From an uncultured Tessaracoccus sp. (GTDB taxonomy: Bacteria; Actinomycetota; Actinomycetes; Propionibacteriales; Propionibacteriaceae), in NCBI RefSeq assembly GCF_947286155.1, contig NZ_CAMYPD010000026.1, forward strand, positions 1 through 38,710: a stretch of 38,710 nucleotides of DNA. The letters run 5' to 3'. This document shows positions 31,397 to 38,710 of this stretch, piece after piece. Under the pieces are notes generated by a model. It saw nothing but the letters and a program-made list of their open reading frames with translations. It was not told where the DNA came from and ran no database searches. Position numbers and translations under genes: made by a program. The first letter of the stretch is position 1, and every line of letters begins with the position of its first letter.

Positions 31397-32271
31397 CGGT
31401 GGACATCGAAACGACCGTACGCAAGGCAGACACCCTCATCGAAGCACTGCCGTGGCTCGCGGAATACATCGGCGAGATCATGGTCATCAAGTACGGCGGC
31501 AACGCCATGCTCGACGACGAACGCAAGGCAGCCCTCGCCAAGGACATCGCGTTCCTCCGCATCGTCGGCGTGAAGCCGGTGGTGGTGCACGGGGGCGGCC
31601 CGCAGATCACATCGATGCTCGACCGTCTCGACGTGCACTCCGAGTTCAAGGGCGGTTTCCGCGTCACCACACCCGAGGCAATGGACGTGGTGCGCATGGT
31701 GCTGGTCGGGCAGGTAGGGCGTGAGCTCGTGAACCTCATCAACCAGCAGGGGCCATTCGCCGTCGGCATGTCCGGTGAGGACGGGCGCCTGTTCACCGCG
31801 ACGCGCAGGACGACGACCGTCGAAGGCGAGGAAATCGACCTGGGGCTGGTGGGCGATATCGCCGAGGTAGACCCGTCGGGGCTCATCGACCTCATCGACG
31901 CCGGCAGGGTGCCCGTCGTCGCGTCGATCGCACCCGACGAACACGGCGTGGTGCACAACATCAACGGCGATACCGCTGCGGCCGCGCTCGCGGCGGCGAT
32001 CGGGGCGAAACGCCTCGTCATGCTCACCAACGTCGCCGGCCTCTACGCAAACTACCCAGACCCCGACTCGCTCATTAGAGAGATCACCGCCGACGATGCC
32101 CGCGCGCTGTTGCCCACGCTCGAGACGGGCATGATTCCGAAGATCGAGGCGTGCCTGGCCGCGATCGATGGGGGCGTGAAGAGCGCCACCATCAACGACG
32201 GCACGCTGCCGCACGCTCTGCTGCTGGACATCTTTACCGAAGAAGGTGTGGGAACGATGGTGACACGATGA
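31393..32271 (+). CDS. argB: Acetylglutamate kinase
   Basis: ArgB phosphorylates N-acetylglutamate, usually the arginine-sensitive step in organisms with ArgJ. The 292-residue product has the ATP-binding MVIKYGGNAM near the start, VVVHGGGPQI, FKGGFRVTT and the ending NDGTLPHALLLDIFTEEGVG. The N-terminal helix of about 20 residues before the core is of the kind seen in arginine-inhibited hexameric forms. The ATG at 31393 overlaps the argJ stop (ATGA); the open frame upstream is within argJ. Confidence 0.96.
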   Translation: MTVDIETTVRKADTLIEALPWLAEYIGEIMVIKYGGNAMLDDERKAALAKDIAFLRIVGVKPVVVHGGGPQITSMLDRLDVHSEFKGGFRVTTPEAMDVVRMVLVGQVGRELVNLINQQGPFAVGMSGEDGRLFTATRRTTTVEGEEIDLGLVGDIAEVDPSGLIDLIDAGRVPVVASIAPDEHGVVHNINGDTAAAALAAAIGAKRLVMLTNVAGLYANYPDPDSLIREITADDARALLPTLETGMIPKIEACLAAIDGGVKSATINDGTLPHALLLDIFTEEGVGTMVTR

Positions 32272-33437
32272 GCAACGACGCACTGCAACAGCGCTACGGC
32301 GCGGTGATGATGAACGCCTTCGGCACGCCGAAGCGCGTCTTCGAGCGCGGAGAAGGCGTCCACGTGTGGGATGCCGACGGGAAACAGTACACCGACCTGC
32401 TCTCGGGCCTCGCCGTGCTGGGGTTGGGGCATGCGCACCCGCGCATCACCGACGCGGTGACCGCGCAGCTGGGGCGCCTCGGGCACATCTCCAACCTCTT
32501 CGCATCGCAGCCACAGATTCGTTTGGCTGAACGGCTCGCAGCACACTTGGGTGACCCGTCGGCGAGAGTCTTTTTCTCGAACTCCGGCTCCGAAGCCAAC
32601 GAAACCGCATTCAAACTCACCCGCCTGACCGGCCGAACCAAGATTGTCGCCATGCAAGGCGCCTTCCACGGACGCACTGCGGCGTCGCTCGCCATCACCG
32701 CGAATGAACGCTACCGGGCGCCGTTCGAGCCGCTCCCCGGCGACGTTGAATTCGTCGAGTACGGCAACGTCGCAGCACTGGAGAGCGCCGTCGACGACGC
32801 CACCGCTGCGGTGGTGCTCGAGGTCATCCAGGGCGAGAACGGCGTGGTGCCGGCGCCGGACGGATACGTTGCGGCCGCGCGACGCATCGCGGCTGAGCAT
32901 GGGTCCTTGCTCTGGATTGACGAGATCCAAACCGGCATCGGACGTTGTGGGGCAATGTTTGCCCACCAAGCCGAGGGCGTCATGCCCGACATCGTGACGC
33001 TCGCGAAGGGCCTGGGCAACGGTTTCCCCATCGGTGCGTGTCTCGCGACGGGCGAGGCGGCCGGCTTCCTCCAGCCTGGTCTGCACGGCACGACGTTCGG
33101 CGGCAACCCCGTCGCGGCAGCCGCAGGCAACGCTGTGCTCGACGTGCTCGAGGAGGGCTTGCTGGATGCGTCGCGCTGCACGGGGGATTGGCTCTCCGAT
33201 GCCCTGCGTGCGCTGCAACACCCCGACATCGTCGAGGTACGTGGCCGAGGCATGCTGTGGGGCATCGCGCTTGCCCGCGACGTGGCACCCGCCATCGCTG
33301 ACGCCGCCTTGGACGCGGGATTCATCATCAATGCGCCGCGCCCGAACGTGCTGCGGATTGCTCCGCCGCTCATCGCCACGCAGAGCGACCTCCAGGCCTT
33401 TGTCGACGTCTTGCCTTCCCTGTTGGAGCGCGCATGA
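32268..33437 (+). CDS. argD: Acetylornithine aminotransferase
   Basis: ArgD transfers an amino group from glutamate to N-acetylglutamate semialdehyde with pyridoxal phosphate. The 389-residue product is a class III aminotransferase: FFSNSGSEANE (about 102-112), QGAFHGRT, the Asp of LLWIDEIQTGIGR (Asp218), and the PLP lysine in TLAKGLGNGFPIGA (Lys247). The ATG at 32268 overlaps the argB stop. argR overlaps its own stop, so no argF lies between them. Confidence 0.95.
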   Translation: MSNDALQQRYGAVMMNAFGTPKRVFERGEGVHVWDADGKQYTDLLSGLAVLGLGHAHPRITDAVTAQLGRLGHISNLFASQPQIRLAERLAAHLGDPSARVFFSNSGSEANETAFKLTRLTGRTKIVAMQGAFHGRTAASLAITANERYRAPFEPLPGDVEFVEYGNVAALESAVDDATAAVVLEVIQGENGVVPAPDGYVAAARRIAAEHGSLLWIDEIQTGIGRCGAMFAHQAEGVMPDIVTLAKGLGNGFPIGACLATGEAAGFLQPGLHGTTFGGNPVAAAAGNAVLDVLEEGLLDASRCTGDWLSDALRALQHPDIVEVRGRGMLWGIALARDVAPAIADAALDAGFIINAPRPNVLRIAPPLIATQSDLQAFVDVLPSLLERA

Positions 33438-33912
33438 ACGATGCGTCGCGCGCCGGCCGTCAAGCGATCTTGCGCCAAATCATTACCGAAGGCCGGTTCA
33501 CCTCGCAGGCAGAACTCGTCGATGCGTTGGACGCTCAGGGCATCGTAGCGAGCCAATCCACGCTATCCAAGGACCTCCACGCCATCGGCGCTGTTCGGCA
33601 GCGCACCTCCGGGGGTGCGCTGGCGTACGTGCTGCACGAGCAGCTGCACGGTGCAGAGGTGAAACTCGCCCAACTGTGCGCGGAGCTCGTGCAAACGCAG
33701 CGCTCGGCGCTCAACCAGATCGTGCTGCGCACGCCGCCTGGTGCCGCGCAGTACTTCGGGTCGGCCTTGGACCAAGCCGGACTTCCGGGCGTGGTCGGCA
33801 CGATTGCGGGCGACGACACGGTGCTCGTGATTACGGAGTCCGAGCAAGCAGCAGGCGTCTTGATGGCGCGGCTGAATACTATGACCATGACTGGACGACC
33901 GATGGAGGAATC

Positions 33913-33916
<4 letters not shown>
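33434..33916 (+). CDS. argR: Arginine repressor
   Basis: The 160-residue product has the winged helix-turn-helix of ArgR (about 8-70; TSQAELVDALDAQGIVASQSTLSKDL in parts) and the C-terminal arginine-binding hexamer domain (about 85-155). The latter has RTPPGAAQYFGSALDQAG and GTIAGDDTVLVI, where the GDDT motif binds arginine. It should repress argCJBDRH when arginine is plentiful, perhaps through the repeat at 29191-29218. It overlaps argD and argH by 4 nt each. Confidence 0.96.
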
Positions 33917-35340
<1,424 letters not shown>

Positions 35341-35350
35341 GGTTCGGGGT

Positions 35351-36601
35351 ATGAACTTGTTCGAGGATCTCAACTGGCGCGGGCTCGTCGCGCACTCCAC
35401 CGACCCAGAAGCACTTTCGCAGCACCTGGCCGAAGGCCCCGTCAAGTTCTATGTAGGCTTCGATCCCACCGCTGCGAGCCTGCACATCGGGCACCTCATG
35501 CAGCTCCTCATGGCCAGAAGGCTGCAAGACGCGGGGCACGTTCCGCACTTGCTCGTCGGGGGAGCCACCGGCCTCATCGGCGATCCGAAGGCTTCCGGGG
35601 AACGCGTGATGAATGATGCCGAGGTCGTCGCGAGCTGGGTGGAGCAGATCCGTGAGCAGACTCGTCGGTTCGTCTCCTTCGAGGGCCAGAACGCTGCCGT
35701 GATGGTGAATAACCTCGATTGGACGAAAGACCTCTCGGCCATCGATTTCCTCCGTGACCTGGGCAAACACTTCCCGGTCAACCGGATGCTCGCCCGCGAG
35801 ATCGTCGCGAGTCGCCTCGAATCAGGCATCAGCTACACGGAGTTCAGCTACGTGCTGCTGCAGTCGAATGACTTCCGCGAGTTGCACCGTCGCCACGGTG
35901 TGACGCTGCAGACCGGTGGCTCGGACCAGTGGGGCAACCTCGCCGCGGGCGTCGAGTTGCTTCGCCGCTCGGACCAAGCCAAGGTGCACGCGCTCGCAAC
36001 GCCACTCATCACGAAAGCTGACGGCACCAAGTTTGGCAAGACCGAAGGCGGCGCAATCTGGATCGATCCGGAGCTCACGAGCCCGTATGCATTCCACCAG
36101 TTCTTCTTGAACGCCGAAGACGCGAAGGTGATCGAATACCTCAAGGTGTTCACTTTCCGCTCGCCGGAAGAGATCGCCGAACTGGAGCGTGCTACTGCCG
36201 AAGCGCCGTTCAAGCGCGAGGCGCAGAAAGCGCTTGCTGACGACATCACCGACTTCGTACACGGCGTCGAGCAGCGCAAGGCGGCGGTTACCGCTGCACA
36301 AGCCATCTTCGGCAGGGGCGAGCTGCAAGAACTCGACGACGCCACCCTCGACGGCGTCATGCGCGAGGTGGATGCTGCGCCGTTGCCCGAGCCGATGCCG
36401 TTCGTGGACGTCATGGTGCTGAGTGGGGTCGTCAAATCCAAGAGCGAAGCGCGACGCGCCGTGAATGAGGGCGGCGCGTACCTCAATAACGAGAAGGTGG
36501 CCGACGCCGACATGTTCGTCGACGCCAACCAGCTCCTGCACCGCCGCTATGGGGTAATCCGACGAGGTCGCAAGACCGTCGGCGGCGTAGTGCTCAGCTA
36601 G
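35351..36601 (+). CDS. tyrS: Tyrosine-tRNA ligase
   Basis: TyrRS charges tRNA-Tyr. The 416-residue class I enzyme has the YVGFDPTAASLHIGHL block (HIGH motif HIGH, about 34-49), the tyrosine pocket with QTGGSDQWGN, and KFGKTEGG as the KMSKS-type loop (about 224-231). The C-terminal S4 RNA-binding domain follows (about 350-416; VVKSKSEARRAVNEGGAYLN). Its length is normal. A tyrosine T-box is not expected here and none is seen: the start is directly after a -10 box. Confidence 0.96.
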   Translation: MNLFEDLNWRGLVAHSTDPEALSQHLAEGPVKFYVGFDPTAASLHIGHLMQLLMARRLQDAGHVPHLLVGGATGLIGDPKASGERVMNDAEVVASWVEQIREQTRRFVSFEGQNAAVMVNNLDWTKDLSAIDFLRDLGKHFPVNRMLAREIVASRLESGISYTEFSYVLLQSNDFRELHRRHGVTLQTGGSDQWGNLAAGVELLRRSDQAKVHALATPLITKADGTKFGKTEGGAIWIDPELTSPYAFHQFFLNAEDAKVIEYLKVFTFRSPEEIAELERATAEAPFKREAQKALADDITDFVHGVEQRKAAVTAAQAIFGRGELQELDDATLDGVMREVDAAPLPEPMPFVDVMVLSGVVKSKSEARRAVNEGGAYLNNEKVADADMFVDANQLLHRRYGVIRRGRKTVGGVVLS

Positions 36602-36616
36602 GCTTCGCCCCTACAC

Positions 36617-37855
36617 TCACTGTGTTCGTTCGACGAGGCCCGCTGGCTTGTTCTTGGTCACAATCTCGCGGGTCCTCGACGCAGACTGCTTGAGCTCCCC
36701 AGCTGGCCCCTCGCCCTTCGCGAGCGCATCGGGGATGAGATAGACGCGTGCGGGATTGCCGCGTGAATGCCGGGTGATGTAGGTGGGCGCCCACTCAACC
36801 TGCTTGGCGGCGAACGATCCGTCCTGCTGCTCGGCGAGCGTGATCGTTGCCATGTACCCGTCGTAGGTCCAGGGTTTCGACGGGCCACTTTGCGCGATGA
36901 GGTTGCCGGAGCCGTAGAGCACCCACTTGTCGTTGACTTTGTCGATGGGTTGCACCACATGCGCGTGTTGTCCAAACACGAAGTCGACATACGGCGACGC
37001 TGTCACCGCCTCCGCAAACTCACGCTGCTGTGGGTCTGGGTTGTGCTGGTACTCCGTACCGGCGTGCACATGCACCGCGACGATGTCCGCCCCGGCTTCC
37101 TTGGCCGCCTTGGCATCCGCGACGGCTTTGTCAGCGTCGATGAGATCCACAGACCAATCCTTGCCCTTAGCCTTCGGGATGCCATTGAGCCCGAATGTTT
37201 GCGAGACGATACCCACCTTGACGCCCGACTCAGTGGTGTAGATCACAGGCTTCGAGGCCTCAGCCTCTGTCCGGTACGAGCCGGCCACCTGGATGCCTGC
37301 GGCTTCGTAATCGTCGACGGTGCGCACGAGCCCCTCCCAGCCTTGATCCATCGCGTGATTCGAGGCAGTGGTACACAGATCCCAGCCGAGCTTCTTCAAC
37401 GTCGAGGCGATGGTCGGCGGAGCAGCGAATGTCGGGTAGCTGTGGTAGGGGCCGCCTTTGGGTGCGAAAGGCACTTCAGAGTGGCAGATCGCCAAGTCGG
37501 CGTCTTCGACGAACGGCTGCAGCGAAGCGAGCTGCGGCCCGAAATCCATACCCTCCTCAGCGCCTTCGGGAGCATCCAGTTTTGCCGACGCCCACAGCGT
37601 GTTGTGCCAGAGCAGATCACCAGACACATTGATGGTGACGCCGCGAAGCTCTCTAGTCGGCGACGGTGAGGGAGTCGAAGACGGGCGCGACGATGTATTC
37701 GGCCCAGCAGATTGAGTGGGCGATGCTGTTGGGATGACTGTGGCGGCGTCGGTTGCAGACCTGGCTGGCTCTGGAGGCGCCTCTGGAGAGGCGCAGGCCG
37801 CGAGACCGAAAGCCAGTAGAGGGGCAAGTAGTGGAGGGATACGTCGTGGCTGCAT
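36617..37855 (-). CDS. CapA-family lipoprotein (metallophosphatase fold)
   Basis: The 412-residue product starts with a lipoprotein signal (MQPRRIPPLLAPLLAFGLAAC, lipobox LAAC), then a Pro/Ser/Thr linker (about 22-70), and a CapA/PgsA domain of about 260 residues. CapA marks are NVSGDLLWHN near 80, CHSEVPFAPKGGPYHSYPTF, TTASNHAMDQG, VHVHAGTEYQHNPDPQQREF and FGQHAHVVQPI, with the His/Asp/Asn set of metallophosphatases. CapA proteins are linked to poly-gamma-glutamate or other capsule synthesis, but no pgsB/pgsC partner is here, so the role is open. The ATG at 37855 is chosen for the signal peptide and a -10 box 6 nt upstream; the longer open frame runs into the rRNA promoter region. Confidence 0.88.
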   Translation of the reverse strand: MQPRRIPPLLAPLLAFGLAACASPEAPPEPARSATDAATVIPTASPTQSAGPNTSSRPSSTPSPSPTRELRGVTINVSGDLLWHNTLWASAKLDAPEGAEEGMDFGPQLASLQPFVEDADLAICHSEVPFAPKGGPYHSYPTFAAPPTIASTLKKLGWDLCTTASNHAMDQGWEGLVRTVDDYEAAGIQVAGSYRTEAEASKPVIYTTESGVKVGIVSQTFGLNGIPKAKGKDWSVDLIDADKAVADAKAAKEAGADIVAVHVHAGTEYQHNPDPQQREFAEAVTASPYVDFVFGQHAHVVQPIDKVNDKWVLYGSGNLIAQSGPSKPWTYDGYMATITLAEQQDGSFAAKQVEWAPTYITRHSRGNPARVYLIPDALAKGEGPAGELKQSASRTREIVTKNKPAGLVERTQ

Positions 37856-37861
37856 GGGGGA

Positions 37862-37867
37862 ATCATA
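37862..37867 (-). promoter_or_regulatory. -10 box TATGAT of the CapA-family gene
   Basis: On the minus strand TATGAT ends 6 nt before the ATG at 37855. No ribosome site precedes the start (a run of C instead), so the mRNA is probably leaderless. Confidence 0.5.
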
Positions 37868-37928
37868 AAGAGATTCGAGGCACGGGCTGCGCTCGAGAGG
37901 GGAAGAATATGCCTCAGCTGAGCGCGAT

Positions 37929-37957
37929 TTGGCGGTCCTCGAACTCATGTGTATAGT
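37929..37957 (+). promoter_or_regulatory. rrn promoter P1
   Basis: TTGGCG (37929-37934), 17 nt, TATAGT (37952-37957). It is the farthest from the 16S gene. Confidence 0.55.
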
Positions 37958-38097
37958 TTCTCGAGCTGCCTCGGTGAAACGGACGAAAGGCCGGACCAGG
38001 AAGCAATCCCAACACCAGCGTCGAAGCGGGCGAGTGTGCGTGCGAGTAGTACCCACTCAAGGTCCGCGGAAACCGGTGCGGCCCAAAATAAGCCGAG

Positions 38098-38126
38098 TTG
38101 ACTCGGGTTAGAGAAGGGCGTAAGGT
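38098..38126 (+). promoter_or_regulatory. rrn promoter P2
   Basis: TTGACT (38098-38103), 17 nt, TAAGGT (38121-38126). Near-consensus -35. Confidence 0.7.
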
Positions 38127-38194
38127 AAGGCAAGTTGCCTAACCAAGGGAACAAAAGATCAACACAACTCAACATTGTGAAGCTGCAAGTCGAT

Positions 38195-38223
38195 TTGACT
38201 GCCGAAAGAAAGCTGAGTAGAGT
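38195..38223 (+). promoter_or_regulatory. rrn promoter P3
   Basis: TTGACT (38195-38200), 17 nt, TAGAGT (38218-38223). Confidence 0.7.
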
Positions 38224-38314
38224 GGCCACTCGCCGCAGATGCGACGAACAACTACAAACTCGGCTGGCCGCCAGGCTAGTAGCAGTGATCTCAACGAGAT
38301 GCGCAAGCGCCAAG

Positions 38315-38343
38315 TTGACAGCAGCTAACAAACCGAGTAAAGT
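38315..38343 (+). promoter_or_regulatory. rrn promoter P4
   Basis: TTGACA (38315-38320, full consensus), 17 nt, TAAAGT (38338-38343), followed by TGATCAAG. Confidence 0.75.
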
Positions 38344-38399
38344 TGATCAAGCCGCTCAAAGCGGTATGCATCAGCCAAAACGATGGAAATCAGCCCGAT

Positions 38400-38428
38400 T
38401 TGACAGGGTAGAAATCCAAAAGTAAGGT
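38400..38428 (+). promoter_or_regulatory. rrn promoter P5
   Basis: TTGACA (38400-38405, full consensus), 17 nt, TAAGGT (38423-38428), followed by TGATCAAG as in P4. It is the closest to the 16S gene, about 250 bp away. Confidence 0.75.
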
Positions 38429-38487
38429 TGATCAAGTTGCCCCAAGTTGGAATGCCCACAGGCAAACCAATATGGGACGCAACCGAA

Positions 38488-38505
38488 ACTTGAGAACTCA
38501 ACAGC
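38488..38505 (+). promoter_or_regulatory. Conserved rRNA leader element (boxA-type)
   Basis: ACTTGAGAACTCAACAGC matches the TTTGAGAACTCAACAG block common in actinobacterial rRNA leaders, which serves antitermination or processing. Hairpins at 38563-38584 (8 of 9 bp paired) and 38607-38622 (GATCC/GGATC) follow and may be processing sites. Confidence 0.6.
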
Positions 38506-38681
38506 GTACTTAAAGTCAATGCCAAATAATAATGCACACGCAAGAAATTGCTAGTGCGTCCCGTCACATGATTATTCATGTAACGGTTCCTTTGATTAAT
38601 TGATTAGATCCAGCAATGGATCCTGTCAGAATCATTTTTCTGTTGACGGTATATGGGATAAACACCTAAACCGACATTTTT

Positions 38682-38710
38682 TCAACGGAGAGTTTGATCC
38701 TGGCTCAGGA
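38682..38710 (+). rRNA. 16S ribosomal RNA, 5' end only
   Basis: AGAGTTTGATCCTGGCTCAG at 38689-38708 is the universal 16S start (E. coli positions 8-27), so the mature 5' end is near 38682. The gene continues past the right edge. Confidence 0.97.

Larger units (their letters stand above)
37856..38681 (+). promoter_or_regulatory. rRNA operon upstream region (promoters and leader)
   Basis: About 825 bp without a credible gene, lower in GC than the coding DNA. The first ~570 bp hold five promoters; the last ~250 bp are the transcribed leader with a conserved element (38488-38505), two hairpins and the 16S start. Motif GTTGATCAAG follows the -10 of the last two promoters, a sign that promoter units arose by duplication. 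Short open frames here look like chance. Confidence 0.75.

Noticed and set aside
36617..38056. Long CapA-type frame starting at 38056
   Set aside because: The first 67 residues lie in the rRNA promoter region and precede a clear lipoprotein signal peptide that starts at 37855.
38135..38425. Small gene in the region before the 16S rRNA
   Set aside because: It runs through three promoters and has no family resemblance; the sequence is better explained as a promoter array.
38490..38516. Sixth rrn promoter (TTGAGA ... TAAAGT)
   Set aside because: Spacing is only 15 nt, and the -35-like part lies inside the conserved leader block TTGAGAACTCAACAG, so it is read as leader, not promoter.

Overview
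The window is high-GC DNA from an actinobacterium (Actinomycetota), probably from the Propionibacteriales or a neighbouring order. The support is the mycothiol gene mshC beside DUF3090 and SCO1664-family genes, many genes that start about 6-7 nt after a -10 box (leaderless transcripts), an SseB-like protein, and an arg operon in the actinobacterial order. The genus cannot be fixed from the sequence, and only the first ~29 nt of the 16S rRNA are present.

Left part (1-8.7 kb). An energy-coupling-factor (ECF) transporter (double ATPase, cut by the left edge, plus EcfT) lies behind a cobalamin riboswitch and a 39-codon ORF. It is followed by pcm, an unknown lipoprotein, two MFS exporters, a VIT/CCC1-type metal transporter with a possible iron-regulator box, and a rhomboid-fold protein without catalytic residues.

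Accessory region (8.7-14.6 kb). A 26-bp copy of the 3' end of tRNA-Leu(GAG) at 8926-8951 matches the intact tRNA at 14259-14344. Each copy has its own terminator hairpin, as expected for the two ends of an element integrated in a tRNA gene. Next to the orphan copy are a 16-bp perfect inverted repeat, an 11-bp-spaced direct repeat and a five-unit 9-bp array. Between the copies is an unusual divergent module. Leftward: a BON/OmpA-type envelope protein, a membrane coiled-coil protein, a degenerate RbsA-type double ATPase with no permease, and a short LmeA/DUF2993-like protein. Rightward: a Roadblock/LC7 protein and a protoglobin. This is my best candidate for an undescribed system, perhaps a gas/redox sensor linked to an envelope complex. 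Two tandem hairpins with partly compensating arm changes lie beyond the tRNA.

Core metabolism (14.6-36.6 kb). In order: an aldo/keto reductase, uppP, histidine phosphatase, DUF3090, SCO1664-family kinase-fold protein, mshC, hisE, hisG, a PH-like membrane protein, a small membrane protein and an SseB-like protein. Then come infC-rpmI-rplT with an attenuator-like leader and an AUC start for infC, a TrmH-family methyltransferase, pheS and pheT, a TetR regulator, and argC-J-B-D-R-H with overlapping genes. The arg operon has no argF or argG. tyrS follows.

Right end. A CapA-type lipoprotein points left. The remaining ~0.8 kb is the promoter and leader region of an rRNA operon: five -35/-10 pairs, each with exactly 17 nt spacing, then the conserved actinobacterial leader element, hairpins and the 16S start.
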